A stretch of 64,000 bases of DNA from Pandoraea sputorum (GCF_000814845.2 NZ_CP010431.2:1054001-1118000); one strand, 5' to 3'; counted from the first letter of the stretch, positions 26,844-36,477 are shown. Made by a program: numbers and translations. The notes: generated by a model not told the origin, from the sequence alone.

Positions 26844-27413
26844 TCAGTGCTGCGCGGACGCATACGCGGGCGCATGGCTGTCGTTCGTCATCTTGTTGAC
26901 GTAGGCCATGACAACGGCGGAAAGCAGGAACGCGCAGTGAATGATCACTTGCCACATGATCGTGTGCGGCGTTTGCTGAGCGGCATCGATGAACGTCTTG
27001 AGCAGATGAATCGACGAGATGCTGATAAGCGCCATCGACAGCTTCACCTTGAGCACACCGGCATTCACGTGATCGAGCCACTCGGGCTCGTCGGGGTGGC
27101 CTTCCACGCCGAGGCGCGAGACGAAGGTCTCATAGCCGCCGATGATCACCATGATGAGCAGATTCGAGATCATCACCACGTCGATCAGACCGAGCACGAC
27201 GAGCATGATCTGCGTTTCGTCGAAGGTCGCGGCGTGCGTCACCAGATGGAACAGCTCGACGAGGAATTTGTAGACGTAGACGCCTTGCGCAGCGATCAGC
27301 CCGAGGTACAGCGGCAATTGCAACCAGCGGCTGAAGAAGATGACGCGGGGCAGGGGACGCATCGGACGAATGGTGCGCGGCGGCGCATCGGACGGGCGGC
27401 CGGGAGTCGACAT
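26844..27413 (-). CDS. UPF0114 (YqhA-type) membrane protein
   Basis: The protein has 189 residues. The motif sequence [40 protein letters not shown] and [19 protein letters not shown], with three or four hydrophobic segments, identifies the UPF0114 / TIGR00645 family. The function of the family is unsettled. It lies 63 bp upstream of the fumarase gene on the same strand, so the two could be co-transcribed. Confidence 0.88.
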   Translation of the reverse strand: MSTPGRPSDAPPRTIRPMRPLPRVIFFSRWLQLPLYLGLIAAQGVYVYKFLVELFHLVTHAATFDETQIMLVVLGLIDVVMISNLLIMVIIGGYETFVSRLGVEGHPDEPEWLDHVNAGVLKVKLSMALISISSIHLLKTFIDAAQQTPHTIMWQVIIHCAFLLSAVVMAYVNKMTNDSHAPAYASAQH

Positions 27414-27500
27414 GGCAATTTTGACGGGGTGTAAGCCTGCGCCTCGTGACGCGGGCTCAAGTTATCGGTTACGCAAATCGCAAGCAAAGTGCACGGGCAC

Positions 27501-27521
27501 GGATAGCGCGGCGCGCTATCC
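27501..27521. repeat. Short perfect palindrome
   Basis: ggatagcgc-ggc-gcgctatcc forms a 9-bp perfect dyad between the DMT transporter stop and the UPF0114 start. There is no T-run; it may be a regulator site or weak terminator. Confidence 0.45.
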
Positions 27522-27569
27522 GGCATGGCGGGCATTTTACAACGTCTTGGCGACGGTACCGCGTCCGAT

Positions 27570-28574
27570 TCAGTCTCGGGCTGGCAATAGCGTCTTTCGC
27601 GAACCGGCGGACGGCAGCGCTGCGAGCACGATCCCCGCGACCGTCAGCGCCAGCGCACCGCCTTGGGCGACCGACAGCCGCTCACCCAGAAATATCACGC
27701 CATAGGCCGTGGCCGCGACCGGCACCATCGCCGTGAAGACCCCCGCAAGCTGAGCGCTGACGTGGCGAATGCCGCGCATCCACAGGAAGAACGAGAATAC
27801 GCTCGCGGCGAGTCCGTACCAGACGATGAGCGCCCAGTGACCGGGTGTGAGGGCCGAATAATCCACCGCCATCAGCCCGACGATGCCCAGCGGCAGCATC
27901 AGCAAGCCGCCGATCAGATGCGTATAGGCGCAGATGTCGATGGCGGGGAGTTCGGCCGCGAGGCGTTTCGAGACGATCACGTAAATCGCTTCGCAGACCA
28001 CGGCCCCCAGCACCAGCGCGTTACCCAGCCATGCGCCGCTGCTGGCGTCGGCCCCGCTCGCACCGTGGGCGTCACCGCGCGAGGCGTTGAGCAATGCCAC
28101 CCCGGCAATCGCCAGCCCAATGCTCACGAGCGTGCGTCGCGACGGGTGTTCGCGCAGCACGGCCCATGACAGGAGCGCGACGCAGGCAGGCAGCGTCGCG
28201 GTGATGACCCCGGCAGCCGTGGCCGTCGTCATGCGCACGCCGTAGAGCATGAGTAACGTGAAGAGGAATGTGCCGAAGAACGTCTGCACGAAGAGGTGGC
28301 CCCATTGGCTGCGGGTGACGCGCCGCATGGCCGAGGGCCGGTAGCGCGGCGCAAGCGCAATGATGGCGATCACGAAGCGCCAGAGCGCGAAGGCGGCCAC
28401 AGGCATGACGGCGACCATCGTCTTACCGATCCCGACGTTGGTGCCGACGAACGTCATCGCCAGTGCGAGCGCGAAACTCGGAAAGCGCGCAAACAGGCGG
28501 TCGGTGCCGGTCGGTGCGGCGTGCGTGGCCGCGGGGTTGTTGCTGGGCGTCTGAGGCGTAGATGTCGAATTCAC
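27570..28574 (-). CDS. DMT superfamily (EamA) transporter
   Basis: This 334-residue membrane protein has ten predicted helices in two EamA repeats: the first from FPSFALALAMTFVGTNVGIG to about residue 155, the second from SSGAWLGNALVLGAVVCEAI to the C-terminus. VWYGLAASVFSFFLWMRGIR and AVFLGERLS-type segments (VIFLGERLSVAQGGALALTV) are typical. Members export amino acids, metabolites or drugs; the substrate here cannot be read from the sequence. The gene is transcribed divergently from acs. Confidence 0.88.
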   Translation of the reverse strand: MNSTSTPQTPSNNPAATHAAPTGTDRLFARFPSFALALAMTFVGTNVGIGKTMVAVMPVAAFALWRFVIAIIALAPRYRPSAMRRVTRSQWGHLFVQTFFGTFLFTLLMLYGVRMTTATAAGVITATLPACVALLSWAVLREHPSRRTLVSIGLAIAGVALLNASRGDAHGASGADASSGAWLGNALVLGAVVCEAIYVIVSKRLAAELPAIDICAYTHLIGGLLMLPLGIVGLMAVDYSALTPGHWALIVWYGLAASVFSFFLWMRGIRHVSAQLAGVFTAMVPVAATAYGVIFLGERLSVAQGGALALTVAGIVLAALPSAGSRKTLLPARD

Positions 28575-28744
28575 GGGCGCTCCGGGCGATTCCGGGGTGG
28601 CGGGACGAGGGTGATAAGCGTAGGATTGTAGCGATTACGCCACACTTTGCTGCAGTGCGACAACGCGTTTCGCGTGAGTCCCGCACGCAAGGCACGGGAG
28701 TCGAATGCACCAGTGTAAGGCGTTAGTAAGTCGCTCGTCTTAAT

Positions 28745-28764
28745 GTGACGTTAGGTGACGTTAG
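28745..28764. repeat. Perfect 10-bp tandem duplication upstream of acs
   Basis: GTGACGTTAG occurs twice back to back, about 60-75 bp before the acs ATG. Two identical sites one helical turn apart could bind a dimeric regulator on one DNA face. Confidence 0.6.
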
Positions 28765-28821
28765 CGATTTGTTTTAGCTTGATTGCAATGGTATTTGCAT
28801 ATCCATAAGAGGGGACAACTC

Positions 28822-30804
28822 ATGGCAGCAATTGAATCGGTATTGCAGGAGCAGCGCGTTTTCGCGCCGCCGCAGGCGCTGGTCGCCAAAGCGAACATTT
28901 CCGGCATGCCCGCCTATGAGGCGCTGTGCGCCGAGGCCGAGAAGGATTACGAGGGATTCTGGGCGCGTCAGGCGCGCGAGAATCTGGCCTGGCACAAGCC
29001 GTTCACCAAAGTCCTCGACGAGACCAACGCCCCGTTCTATACGTGGTTCGAAGATGGTCAGATCAACGCTTCCTACAACTGCCTGGACCGCCAGATCGAA
29101 GCGGGCCTGGGCGACAAACCCGCCATCCTTTTCGAAGCCGACGACGGCACGGTGACCCCCGTCACCTATCGCGACCTGCTTGCGCGCGTGAACCGCTTTG
29201 CGAACGCGCTCAAAGCCCGAGGCGTGAAAAAGGGTGACCGCGTGGTCATTTACATGCCGATGTCGATTGAAGGCGTTGTCGCGATGCAGGCGTGTGCCCG
29301 CATTGGCGCTACGCACTCGGTCGTGTTCGGCGGCTTCTCGGCCAAGTCCCTCAACGAGCGCGTGATCGACGCTGGCGCTGTCGCCATCGTCACTGCCGAC
29401 GAACAGATGCGCGGCGGCAAGGCGCTGCCTCTGAAGGCCATCGTCGACGAAGCCCTCGCAATGGGCGGCTGCGAACACGTGAAGTCGGTGATCGTCTACC
29501 GTCGCACGGGCGGCAACGTGGCGATGCAAGCCGGTCGCGACGAAGTGCTGCAAGACCTCGTCGCCACGCAATCGGACCAGTGCGAGCCGGAGTGGGTGAG
29601 TGCCGAGCATCCGCTGTTCATCCTCTACACGTCGGGCTCCACGGGTAAGCCGAAGGGCGTTCAGCACAGCACCGGTGGCTATCTGCTGTGGGCGTCGCTC
29701 ACGATGCAGTGGACGTTCGACATCAAGCCGGATGACGTCTTCTGGTGCACGGCCGACATCGGCTGGATCACCGGTCACACGTACATTGCGTACGGCCCGT
29801 TGGCGGTGGGCACGACGCAGGTCGTGTTCGAGGGCGTGCCGACGTATCCGAATGCAGGCCGTTTCTGGGAAATGATCGATCGTCACAAGGTGACGGTGTT
29901 CTACACCGCGCCGACGGCCATCCGTTCGCTGATCAAGGCAGCGGAGCAGACGCCGGAAGTGCATCCGAAGAAGTACGACCTGTCGTCGCTGCGCATTCTC
30001 GGGTCGGTCGGCGAGCCGATCAATCCGGAAGCGTGGATGTGGTACTACGAGAACGTTGGTCGCGGTCGTTGCCCCATCGTCGACACGTGGTGGCAGACAG
30101 AAACGGGGGGTCACGTGATTACGCCGCTGCCGGGTGCAACGCCGCTGGTGCCGGGCTCGTGCACGCTGGGTCTGCCGGGGGTGGCGGTGGCCATCGTCGA
30201 CGAAACCGGTCAGGACGTGCCGAACGGTCAGGGCGGGATGCTGGTGATCAAGCGTGCGTGGCCGTCGATGATTCGTACGATCTGGGGCGACCCGGAGCGT
30301 TACAAGTCGAGCTACTTCCCTCAAGAGCTGGGCGGCAAGATTTATCTGGCGGGCGACGGTTCGATTCGCGATGCGAAGACCGGTTACTTTACGATCATGG
30401 GCCGTATCGATGACGTGCTGAACGTCTCGGGTCACCGCATGGGCACGATGGAAATCGAGTCGGCGCTGGTGGCGAACCCGATCGTGGCCGAGGCTGCGGT
30501 CGTGGGACGTCCGGACGATACGACGGGCGAGGCGATTGTCGCGTTCGTGGTGCTTAAACGTTCGCGCCCGACGGGTGACGAAGCGAAGCAACTGGCGTTG
30601 GAGCTGCGTAACTGGGTGGGCAAGGAGATCGGTCCGATCGCCAAGCCGAAAGACATCCGTTTCGGCGACAACCTCCCGAAGACGCGCTCGGGCAAGATCA
30701 TGCGTCGTTTGCTGCGTGTGATTGCGAAGGGTGAAGAGATCACGCAGGACACGTCCACGCTCGAAAATCCGGCCATTCTGGACCAACTGAAGCAGGCGCA
30801 GTAA
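28822..30804 (+). CDS. acs: Acetyl-coenzyme A synthetase
   Basis: The protein has 660 residues from the ATG at 28822, which has a gagggg ribosome-binding site; the ATG at 28783 is less likely. Adenylation motifs are [36 protein letters not shown] (A5), [20 protein letters not shown] with [16 protein letters not shown] (A8), and the acetylation-controlled Lys in [14 protein letters not shown]. It makes acetyl-CoA from acetate, ATP and CoA. It lies directly upstream of a DUF4212 / sodium symporter pair, forming an acetate uptake and activation module. Confidence 0.96.
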   Translation: MAAIESVLQEQRVFAPPQALVAKANISGMPAYEALCAEAEKDYEGFWARQARENLAWHKPFTKVLDETNAPFYTWFEDGQINASYNCLDRQIEAGLGDKPAILFEADDGTVTPVTYRDLLARVNRFANALKARGVKKGDRVVIYMPMSIEGVVAMQACARIGATHSVVFGGFSAKSLNERVIDAGAVAIVTADEQMRGGKALPLKAIVDEALAMGGCEHVKSVIVYRRTGGNVAMQAGRDEVLQDLVATQSDQCEPEWVSAEHPLFILYTSGSTGKPKGVQHSTGGYLLWASLTMQWTFDIKPDDVFWCTADIGWITGHTYIAYGPLAVGTTQVVFEGVPTYPNAGRFWEMIDRHKVTVFYTAPTAIRSLIKAAEQTPEVHPKKYDLSSLRILGSVGEPINPEAWMWYYENVGRGRCPIVDTWWQTETGGHVITPLPGATPLVPGSCTLGLPGVAVAIVDETGQDVPNGQGGMLVIKRAWPSMIRTIWGDPERYKSSYFPQELGGKIYLAGDGSIRDAKTGYFTIMGRIDDVLNVSGHRMGTMEIESALVANPIVAEAAVVGRPDDTTGEAIVAFVVLKRSRPTGDEAKQLALELRNWVGKEIGPIAKPKDIRFGDNLPKTRSGKIMRRLLRVIAKGEEITQDTSTLENPAILDQLKQAQ

Positions 30805-30832
30805 GCGCAGATTCGATTCCGTTGCGTCTGCA

Positions 30833-31384
30833 ATGACGAAGCGCTCGCGGCCCGGCGCGCATGGCAATGCTGCTGCGTCGGAGATTCACGATGCCGATGG
30901 CCTGTCCTCTGACGTCATGTCGGAGGGCAGGCCGCGTACGCAAAATTCCGTTGGCTCGCTCCCTTTGTCCTCTGCTGAAATCGACATCGACTGGCATGGC
31001 GAGGCCGCTGCAATTGCGGCGCGTCATTGGCGTCGCACGTTGTGGCTCGTGGCGGTGCTGATGGCGATTGGTTTCGTTGTGACGTTCGTCCCTCAGTTCT
31101 GGGCTCGCGAGTGGGCGTCGGTACGAATCGCGGGATGGCCGTTGCCGTTCTACATGGGGGCGCAAGGCTCGATCCTGATCGACATTGGTCTTATCGCCAT
31201 CTACGCACTGATGCAGCGACGTAACGATGCGCGTTATCGCGACGCGTTGATTCGATTGCGCCACGAGCGCCGCAAGCGCCTCGGGCTCGAGGACAACGCG
31301 CCGGACCCTGTGATGGCGCGCGCCACATCGCGTAGCGCAGGCAGTGATTCTTCTCGCGCCGCCTCGGCGCAAACCTACCGATGA
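30833..31384 (+). CDS. DUF4212 small subunit of a sodium:solute symporter
   Basis: The protein has 183 residues: a hydrophilic N-terminus of about 60 residues, then HWRRTLWLVAVLMAIGFVVT and GWPLPFYMGAQGSILIDIGL, the two membrane segments of the DUF4212 core, and a basic C-terminal tail. Such proteins are small partners of the SSS symporter encoded immediately downstream; here the stop overlaps the next ATG by 4 bp, so the two are translationally coupled. Both flanking tails are longer than usual for the family. Confidence 0.88.
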   Translation: MTKRSRPGAHGNAAASEIHDADGLSSDVMSEGRPRTQNSVGSLPLSSAEIDIDWHGEAAAIAARHWRRTLWLVAVLMAIGFVVTFVPQFWAREWASVRIAGWPLPFYMGAQGSILIDIGLIAIYALMQRRNDARYRDALIRLRHERRKRLGLEDNAPDPVMARATSRSAGSDSSRAASAQTYR

Positions 31385-33399
31385 GTTTCACGCGCAGGCT
31401 GCTGCGCTACTACCTGTATTACACGGCGGGATTTCTCGCGTTCGTGCTGATGATCGGCTTGCTTGAGCGCGTCAACGGCCCGGGCGTGTGGATCGGCTAC
31501 GCCTTCCTTTTCGTGACGATTGCCGTGTACGCGGTGATCGGTCTTATCTCCCGCACGTCCGACGCAGCCGAGTATTACGTCGCAGGACGTCGCGTGCCGC
31601 CGATGTTCAACGGCATGGCGTGCGCAGCCGACTGGATGAGCGCCGCGTCGTTCATGGGCCTCGCGGGCTCGCTTTACGTCTCCGGATACGACGGCCTCGC
31701 TTACGTCATGGGATGGACGGGGGGGTACTGTCTGGTGGCGTTCTTGCTCGCGCCGTACTTGCGCAAGATGGGGCGCTACACGGTGCCCGACTTCCTGGGC
31801 ACGCGATACGACAGCAATCTCGTGCGGGCGCTGGGCGTCTTTTCGACGATTTTGTGTTCGTTCGTGTATCTCGTCGCGCAGATTCAGGGCGTGGGGCTGA
31901 TCGCGTCGCGCTTTATCGGTGTCGAGTTCACGATCGGGATTTTCTTCGGGCTGGCGGGCATTCTCGTCTGCTCGTTCCTGGGCGGCATGCGTGCTGTGAC
32001 CTGGACGCAGGTGGCGCAGTACATCATCATGATTACTGCGTTTTTGGTGCCGACGGCGATGATCGGCCATCAGACCGGCAATGGCTGGTTCCCGCAGTTC
32101 AGCTATGGCGAGGCGCTGGCGAAGGTCGAGGTGCTGGAAAAGGCGTTGCGCAATTCTGTGCCGGAGCGAGAGGTGCGCGACTACTACCGGGAGCAGGCGG
32201 AGCAGATGCAGCGTCGGCTGGACGGGTTGCCGGATACGTTCTTCAGTGAGCGGGCGGAGTTAGAGCGGCAGTTGCTGGACACGAAGCGTCGCAATGGTCC
32301 GCTGCGGGATGTGAAGGTACTCGAAGCGAAGCTGGAGGCGTTTCCGCGGGACGTGGGTGAGGCGCAGAACCAGTGGCTGGAGATGCGCAACCAGTACGTT
32401 GAGCGCAGCGAGCCGCCGAGAGCGATGACGGAGCCGTTCCCGGCGCGAGACGACACAACGCGCAACTCGCAGCGTCTGAATTTCTTGCTGCTGATGGTGT
32501 GTCTGATGATCGGGACGGCGAGCCTGCCGCACATCCTGACGCGCTACGGCACGACCGCGACGGTGCAGGGTGCGCGTAGCTCGGTGGGCTGGACGTTGTT
32601 CTTCGTCGCATTGTTGTATGTGAGTGCGCCCGCGTTGGCGGTGATGCTCAAGTACGACGTGCTGCTGCATCTGGTTGGTGCGCGCTACGACAACCTGCCG
32701 GGGTGGGTGACGCAATGGCGTCACGCGACGCCCGTGCAACTGGATATCTCGGACGTCTACCGCGACGGTGTGGTGCAGTGGGGTGAGATCTGGATGCAGC
32801 CGGACATGCTGGTGCTGGCGGGACCGGAGATTGCGGGGCTGCCTTATGTGATATCGGGGTTGGTGGCGGCGGGCGCGTTGGCGGCGGTGTTATCGACGGC
32901 GGACGGTTTGTTGCTGACGATTGCGAACGCGTTGTCGCACGACGTCTACTTCCACATGGTGGACCGGAACGCGTCGAGTCAGAAGCGGGTGACGACGTCG
33001 AAGATATTGCTGTTGTGCGTGGCGATGTTTGCGTCGTATGTGACGTCGCTGAAGTTGGGGAATATTTTGTTTCTGGTGGGGGCGGCGTTTTCGTTGGCGG
33101 CGTCGTGCCTGTTCCCGGCGCTGGTGTTGGGGGTGTTCTGGAAACGGACGACGCGTTTGGGCGCGACGGCGGGGATGGTCAGCGGATTGTTGGTGTGCGT
33201 GTACTACATCATGACGACGTATCCGTTCTTCACCCGCCTGACGGGCTTCGCGGGCACCCGATGGTGGGGCGTTGACCCGATCTCGGCGGGGGCGTTCGGT
33301 GTGCCGGTGGGTTTCGCGGTGGCGATCGCGTTCAGCTTGCTGGGCGGACGCCCGAGCGAGCGCGACCGCCATCTCGTCGACCATCTCCGACGCCCGTAA
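31381..33399 (+). CDS. Sodium:solute symporter (VC_2705 type, long form)
   Basis: This 672-residue SSS transporter has about 13 helices. The sodium-symporter pattern is visible in AEYYVAGRRVPPMFNGMACA, YTVPDFLGTRYDS and VGAAFSLAASCLFPALVLGV. Between helices near residues 245 and 350 lies a hydrophilic, charged, probable coiled-coil insertion with repeated Glu/Gln/Arg/Leu (for example EQAEQMQRRLDGLPDTFF), about 105 residues long. It follows the DUF4212 subunit with a 4-bp overlap and acs 0.6 kb upstream, so acetate or another short monocarboxylate is the likely substrate. Confidence 0.9.
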   Translation: MSFTRRLLRYYLYYTAGFLAFVLMIGLLERVNGPGVWIGYAFLFVTIAVYAVIGLISRTSDAAEYYVAGRRVPPMFNGMACAADWMSAASFMGLAGSLYVSGYDGLAYVMGWTGGYCLVAFLLAPYLRKMGRYTVPDFLGTRYDSNLVRALGVFSTILCSFVYLVAQIQGVGLIASRFIGVEFTIGIFFGLAGILVCSFLGGMRAVTWTQVAQYIIMITAFLVPTAMIGHQTGNGWFPQFSYGEALAKVEVLEKALRNSVPEREVRDYYREQAEQMQRRLDGLPDTFFSERAELERQLLDTKRRNGPLRDVKVLEAKLEAFPRDVGEAQNQWLEMRNQYVERSEPPRAMTEPFPARDDTTRNSQRLNFLLLMVCLMIGTASLPHILTRYGTTATVQGARSSVGWTLFFVALLYVSAPALAVMLKYDVLLHLVGARYDNLPGWVTQWRHATPVQLDISDVYRDGVVQWGEIWMQPDMLVLAGPEIAGLPYVISGLVAAGALAAVLSTADGLLLTIANALSHDVYFHMVDRNASSQKRVTTSKILLLCVAMFASYVTSLKLGNILFLVGAAFSLAASCLFPALVLGVFWKRTTRLGATAGMVSGLLVCVYYIMTTYPFFTRLTGFAGTRWWGVDPISAGAFGVPVGFAVAIAFSLLGGRPSERDRHLVDHLRRP

Positions 33400-33465
33400 C
33401 GACGGGCATCCAAAGAAATTTAACGTCGCACTTCACGAAAGGGGGTGAGATGTTGTCGCCGACCT

Positions 33466-33473
33466 GCTATAAT
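33466..33473 (+). promoter_or_regulatory. Extended -10 promoter element of tRNA-Ser
   Basis: TGCTATAAT at about 33465-33473 is a perfect extended -10 hexamer, 14 bp before the mature tRNA 5' end. No good -35 is visible. Confidence 0.65.
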
Positions 33474-33486
33474 GCGCGACCATTCA

Positions 33487-33577
33487 GGAGAGATGGATGA
33501 GCGGTTTAAGTCGCACGCCTGGAAAGCGTGTATAGGTTAATAGCCTATCGGGGGTTCGAATCCCCCTCTCTCCGCCA
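33487..33577 (+). tRNA. tRNA-Ser (anticodon GGA)
   Basis: The 91-nt gene has a 7-bp acceptor stem, GGAGAGA / TCTCTCC, a D-arm with GATGAGCGGTTTAAGTC, the anticodon loop CTGGAAA (GGA), a long variable arm as expected for type II tRNA-Ser, the T-arm GGGGGTTCGAATCCCCC, and an encoded 3' CCA. It lies at the left edge of an accessory region. Confidence 0.96.
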
Positions 33578-33584
33578 CGTATAA

Positions 33585-33616
33585 ACAAAGGGCTTCCCAG
33601 TTGGGAGGCCCTTTGT
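33585..33616 (+). terminator. Rho-independent terminator after tRNA-Ser
   Basis: A 15-bp near-perfect stem, acaaagggcttccca / tgggaggccctttgt, with a 2-nt loop follows the tRNA by 7 bp. The T-run is short, but the hairpin is very stable. Confidence 0.75.
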
Positions 33617-33672
33617 GCGTTTACGTCGCTAAAAACTAAAGAGCGCTGGGCCGTCGATTACAGAGACAGCAA

Positions 33673-33921
33673 CTACGCATCGAGAAAGTCGGCTTTCAAC
33701 TTATGGCATTCGCAGGCCATTTCGACGGTCATTTCGCCGAGTTCTTCGAAGATCGCGAGCAGGAATCGATGAGGTATTTCTTTGCCGGTATCAGTGACCG
33801 TGCTCGTCGTGAGCGCGAGGATGCGTTCGGAAAGCGTGTCGGACCTATGTTGGCTTACGCGGTCAAGCCACCAAGAACCGCGCGAGCCACCCAACCCCGG
33901 TGTCAACCTACTTCTGCTCAT
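33673..33921 (-). CDS. Small hypothetical protein or gene remnant
   Basis: An 82-codon frame ends with IPHRFLLAIFEELGEMTVEM and ACECHKLKADFLDA, which reads like a helical protein end. The first 25 residues (Ser/Gly/Arg/Trp-rich) look non-coding, so this may be the 3' end of a decayed gene. There is no clear ribosome-binding site. It lies in the otherwise empty 400-bp gap between tRNA-Ser and the fasciclin gene. I do not recognise the family. Confidence 0.3.
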   Translation of the reverse strand: MSRSRLTPGLGGSRGSWWLDRVSQHRSDTLSERILALTTSTVTDTGKEIPHRFLLAIFEELGEMTVEMACECHKLKADFLDA

Positions 33922-34018
33922 TCTCTACTCTCGAGCTAAATGGAAGTGGCTTGGTGTTCTCGACTAAACATCGAACCGCATCTTCAAACTGTAACGGGAG
34001 GTACGCCACTTCTCGCAG

Positions 34019-34603
34019 TCATGGCAGCAAGACCTTATCCACGACGAAAATGACGCCGTTGGACTGAAATACGTCGCTGATAGTCACGTGTGCCACGCCA
34101 CCCTTGTCGTCGGTCACAGTCAGTTGACTGCCTTGTTGACGAACCGTGAGCTTGTCGCCCTCGGCGGTTGTCAGAACTGCGGCACCGCCACTGTCTTTGA
34201 TCGTTTTCATGAGGTCCTGCGACGACATACGTCCCGGCACAACGTGGTACGTCAACACTTTGACCAGCGTTCCCTTGTTCTCCGGCTTCAACAACGTGTC
34301 CACCGTCCCCGCAGGTAGCGCGGCGAAAGCCTCATTGGTCGGTGCAAACACCGTGAACGGGCCGGGACTGGAAAGCGTGTCCACCAAGCCACCGGCTTTC
34401 ACTGCGGCGACTAACGTTGTATGGTCCTTCGAATTCACCGCATTCTGAACGATGTTCTTCGAGGGATACATGGCTGCCCCGCCCACCATGACAGTCTTCT
34501 CGTTGCTATCCATCGCGGCCGCCGTCGCACTGATCTGCCCGCCAAGCATGCACCCTGCCGCGACGAAAACACACAGAAATCCAGTTGAATACGCTGCTTT
34601 CAT
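34019..34603 (-). CDS. Fasciclin domain-containing secreted protein
   Basis: The protein has 194 residues from the ATG at 34603. A signal peptide (MKAAYSTGFLCVFVAAGCML, cleavage near ATAAA) is followed by KDHTTLVAAVKAGGLVDTLS and SPGPFTVFAPTNEAFAALPA (fasciclin H1 box), LTYHVVPGRM (YH box) and SNGVIFVVDKVLLP (H2 box). Fasciclin proteins mediate adhesion or envelope interactions. Mycobacterial SigK controls fasciclin proteins together with a membrane anti-sigma factor; an ECF sigma / anti-sigma pair lies 3.2 kb away here. It follows the esterase gene by 46 bp and is probably co-transcribed with it. Confidence 0.9.
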   Translation of the reverse strand: MKAAYSTGFLCVFVAAGCMLGGQISATAAAMDSNEKTVMVGGAAMYPSKNIVQNAVNSKDHTTLVAAVKAGGLVDTLSSPGPFTVFAPTNEAFAALPAGTVDTLLKPENKGTLVKVLTYHVVPGRMSSQDLMKTIKDSGGAAVLTTAEGDKLTVRQQGSQLTVTDDKGGVAHVTISDVFQSNGVIFVVDKVLLP

Positions 34604-34649
34604 TTCTTCATCCGATTGATGGCACTTCGCAAAGTGGAAGCGCTCATGT

Positions 34650-35543
34650 TTACGAGCCACCGGGATCATCGGATGCACTTGCAGGAACGGAATCGACATA
34701 GGCCGCGATATCGTCCAACACTGTCGAGAATTTTCTGATCGGCAAACCGAGTGCGCCGAGCAGTAGTAAATGCCCAAGGTCGTAACGCTGGACGTGCACG
34801 TTATCGCCCATCTCGCTCAGACGATCTGCGAACCGCTCGGTATTGCCGGGGTCGACCAACGAATCGCTATTGCCAACCCCTAACCACATCGGCGGCTCGC
34901 GACCTGTCACAAATCGGATCGGCTGACTGTCGTCTCTTACAGTTATCGGAAATATCCGTTCGAGCACTTTGCTGCGCAGCGGGAGAAAATCGTAGGGTCC
35001 GGCAAGCGCCACAACGGCGGCAATCTCTTGTTGCCCGACGCGGTACGTATTCAGATAGCGCCTGTCGGTCGCCAGCAAAGCAACGATTTGCGCGCCAGCC
35101 GAGTGCCCCATGAGAATCAGGCGATGCTTATCCCCGCCGTACGCCTGCGCGTGGTCCCTCGCCCATCGCACGGCGCGCGCTGCGTCATCCATAAACGCGG
35201 GGAAGACGACTTCCGGATATTTTCGGTAATCGGGGATCACGACAATCATTCCCCGTGACGCCAGCGCTTCGCCGACGAAACGATATTCGTCGCGCTCACC
35301 GCTTTGCCAACTGCCGCCGTAGAAGAACACCACAACCGGCATCGGTTCGCTGCGTGGCGTGCGGGTCGTCGGGATATACACATCAAGCGCCTGGCGGGTC
35401 GAATGCCCGTAGGGAAGCCCTGTCGCCAGGTCATACGTGGAACTGGGTGCCAATACATTGAGAAGGGTTGCCGGGCTACATGCACTGAGCGCGGCACTGG
35501 CCGTCGTTATCAGCATCAGGCGGTTGAGTGCGGCAGTTGGCAT
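34650..35543 (-). CDS. Alpha/beta hydrolase lipoprotein (esterase-like)
   Basis: The protein has 297 residues from the ATG at 35543 (an in-frame ATG at 35561 is also possible). The lipobox LSAC near residue 22 predicts a lipoprotein. The domain shows VVVFFYGGSWQSGERDEYRF (oxyanion hole, HG-type), LILMGHSAGAQIVALLA (nucleophile Ser), the acid Asp near GNSDSLVDPG and the His in YDLGHLLLLG. It resembles the BD-FAE / carboxylesterase family; the substrate is unknown. It is upstream of the fasciclin gene in the same direction. Confidence 0.85.
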   Translation of the reverse strand: MPTAALNRLMLITTASAALSACSPATLLNVLAPSSTYDLATGLPYGHSTRQALDVYIPTTRTPRSEPMPVVVFFYGGSWQSGERDEYRFVGEALASRGMIVVIPDYRKYPEVVFPAFMDDAARAVRWARDHAQAYGGDKHRLILMGHSAGAQIVALLATDRRYLNTYRVGQQEIAAVVALAGPYDFLPLRSKVLERIFPITVRDDSQPIRFVTGREPPMWLGVGNSDSLVDPGNTERFADRLSEMGDNVHVQRYDLGHLLLLGALGLPIRKFSTVLDDIAAYVDSVPASASDDPGGS

Positions 35544-35853
35544 AGGGTCTCCGTTCGCCATCCGGGTTGGCAGATAAGGGGGCTTGTATGGCGCTCCAGC
35601 GCCCGCCCGACGCCCCCACTTTGCCGTATACGGCGGATGACTCGGATCAGATGCACGGAAACCTCAAAGACAGCAATTTTTCTTAACGAAAATGCATCCG
35701 TTTGCTCGTTTCGACCGTATACGGAAGTTCGCAAGCCCCGGTAAGTCAGGCTCGTAAAGGGTTTCGACGTACCGGTATTGCATATCGATACGTCGCCTTG
35801 GGAGATCAAACGATGATGTCGCTTCGACTACGCGCCCGCCGCGCTAGCGCGCC
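35544..35853. promoter_or_regulatory. Divergent intergenic region with repeated CCGTATACGG palindrome
   Basis: About 310 bp separate the esterase and the chalcone-isomerase-like gene. The 10-bp palindrome CCGTATACGG occurs at 35624-35633 and again at 35715-35724, 91 bp apart. The first is extended to gccgtatacggc. No gene is visible. The two sites could bind a dimeric regulator controlling both directions. Confidence 0.55.
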
Positions 35854-36477
35854 ATGACGCCCGGGCACATTTCGATGTCCCGACGGACTCGGCGTATTCG
35901 GACGTCGGTATCTGACCTGGCAGGCATGTTGCGCCGTACGTTGGCTTGTGGACACCGGGGACTCCTGCTTGCGGTTTGGCTCGGCGGGTGCAGTCTTGCG
36001 AACGCGCATGCTGGCTGCCTCGACGACGTTCGCAATGCGCAGCGCATCGGTGCCGGAAATTTTTGCGTGCTGGGCTTTTGCCTTTACCGGGCGGAGCTTT
36101 GGGCGACGCAAGCCCCCCGACCGTCCACACTGCACGATGCCCCCTTCGCGCTCTCTCTCACGTATGAACGAAGCGTGAGCGCAGAGCGAATCGTCTCGAC
36201 GGGGCTCGACGAAATTCAACGCCTGTCGGCGCAGCCCATTGCCGATGCTACGCTAGCGCGATGGCAACACAACATGCGGCGCGCCTTTGGTGATGTCGTT
36301 CGTGGGGACGAACTCTGCGGCGTCTATTTGCCCGGGCATGGCGCGCGGTTCTACACCAATGGCAAATTGTCGGCCGACGTTCAGGATCCGGCTTTCGCCG
36401 AAGCATTTTTCGACATCTGGCTGGATCCCCGAACGCGTGCGCCATCGCTGCGTCAACAGTTGTTGGGCGGTCCCTGA
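35854..36477 (+). CDS. Chalcone isomerase family-like secreted protein
   Basis: The protein has 207 residues. An ATG at 35926 would give a clean signal peptide (MLRRTLACGHRGLLLAVWLG, cleavage near ANAHA), so the true start may be there. The mature part resembles the bacterial Chalcone_3 domain: CVLGFCLYRAELWAT, FALSLTYERSVSAERIV, RAFGDVVRGDELCGVYLPG and FFDIWLDPRTRAPSLRQQLL. The periplasmic function of these proteins is unclear. It directly abuts a DUF2878 gene, a pairing seen near sigma/anti-sigma genes in other proteobacteria. Confidence 0.82.
   Translation: MTPGHISMSRRTRRIRTSVSDLAGMLRRTLACGHRGLLLAVWLGGCSLANAHAGCLDDVRNAQRIGAGNFCVLGFCLYRAELWATQAPRPSTLHDAPFALSLTYERSVSAERIVSTGLDEIQRLSAQPIADATLARWQHNMRRAFGDVVRGDELCGVYLPGHGARFYTNGKLSADVQDPAFAEAFFDIWLDPRTRAPSLRQQLLGGP

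Noticed and set aside
28774..30867. A 697-codon minus-strand frame opposite acs
   Set aside because: The opposite strand encodes a complete acetyl-CoA synthetase with all motifs; the antisense frame has none.
33487..33577. tRNA-Ser as a proven attachment site of an integrated element
   Set aside because: No integrase gene and no repeat of the tRNA 3' end were found in the window, so the island idea stays a hypothesis only.
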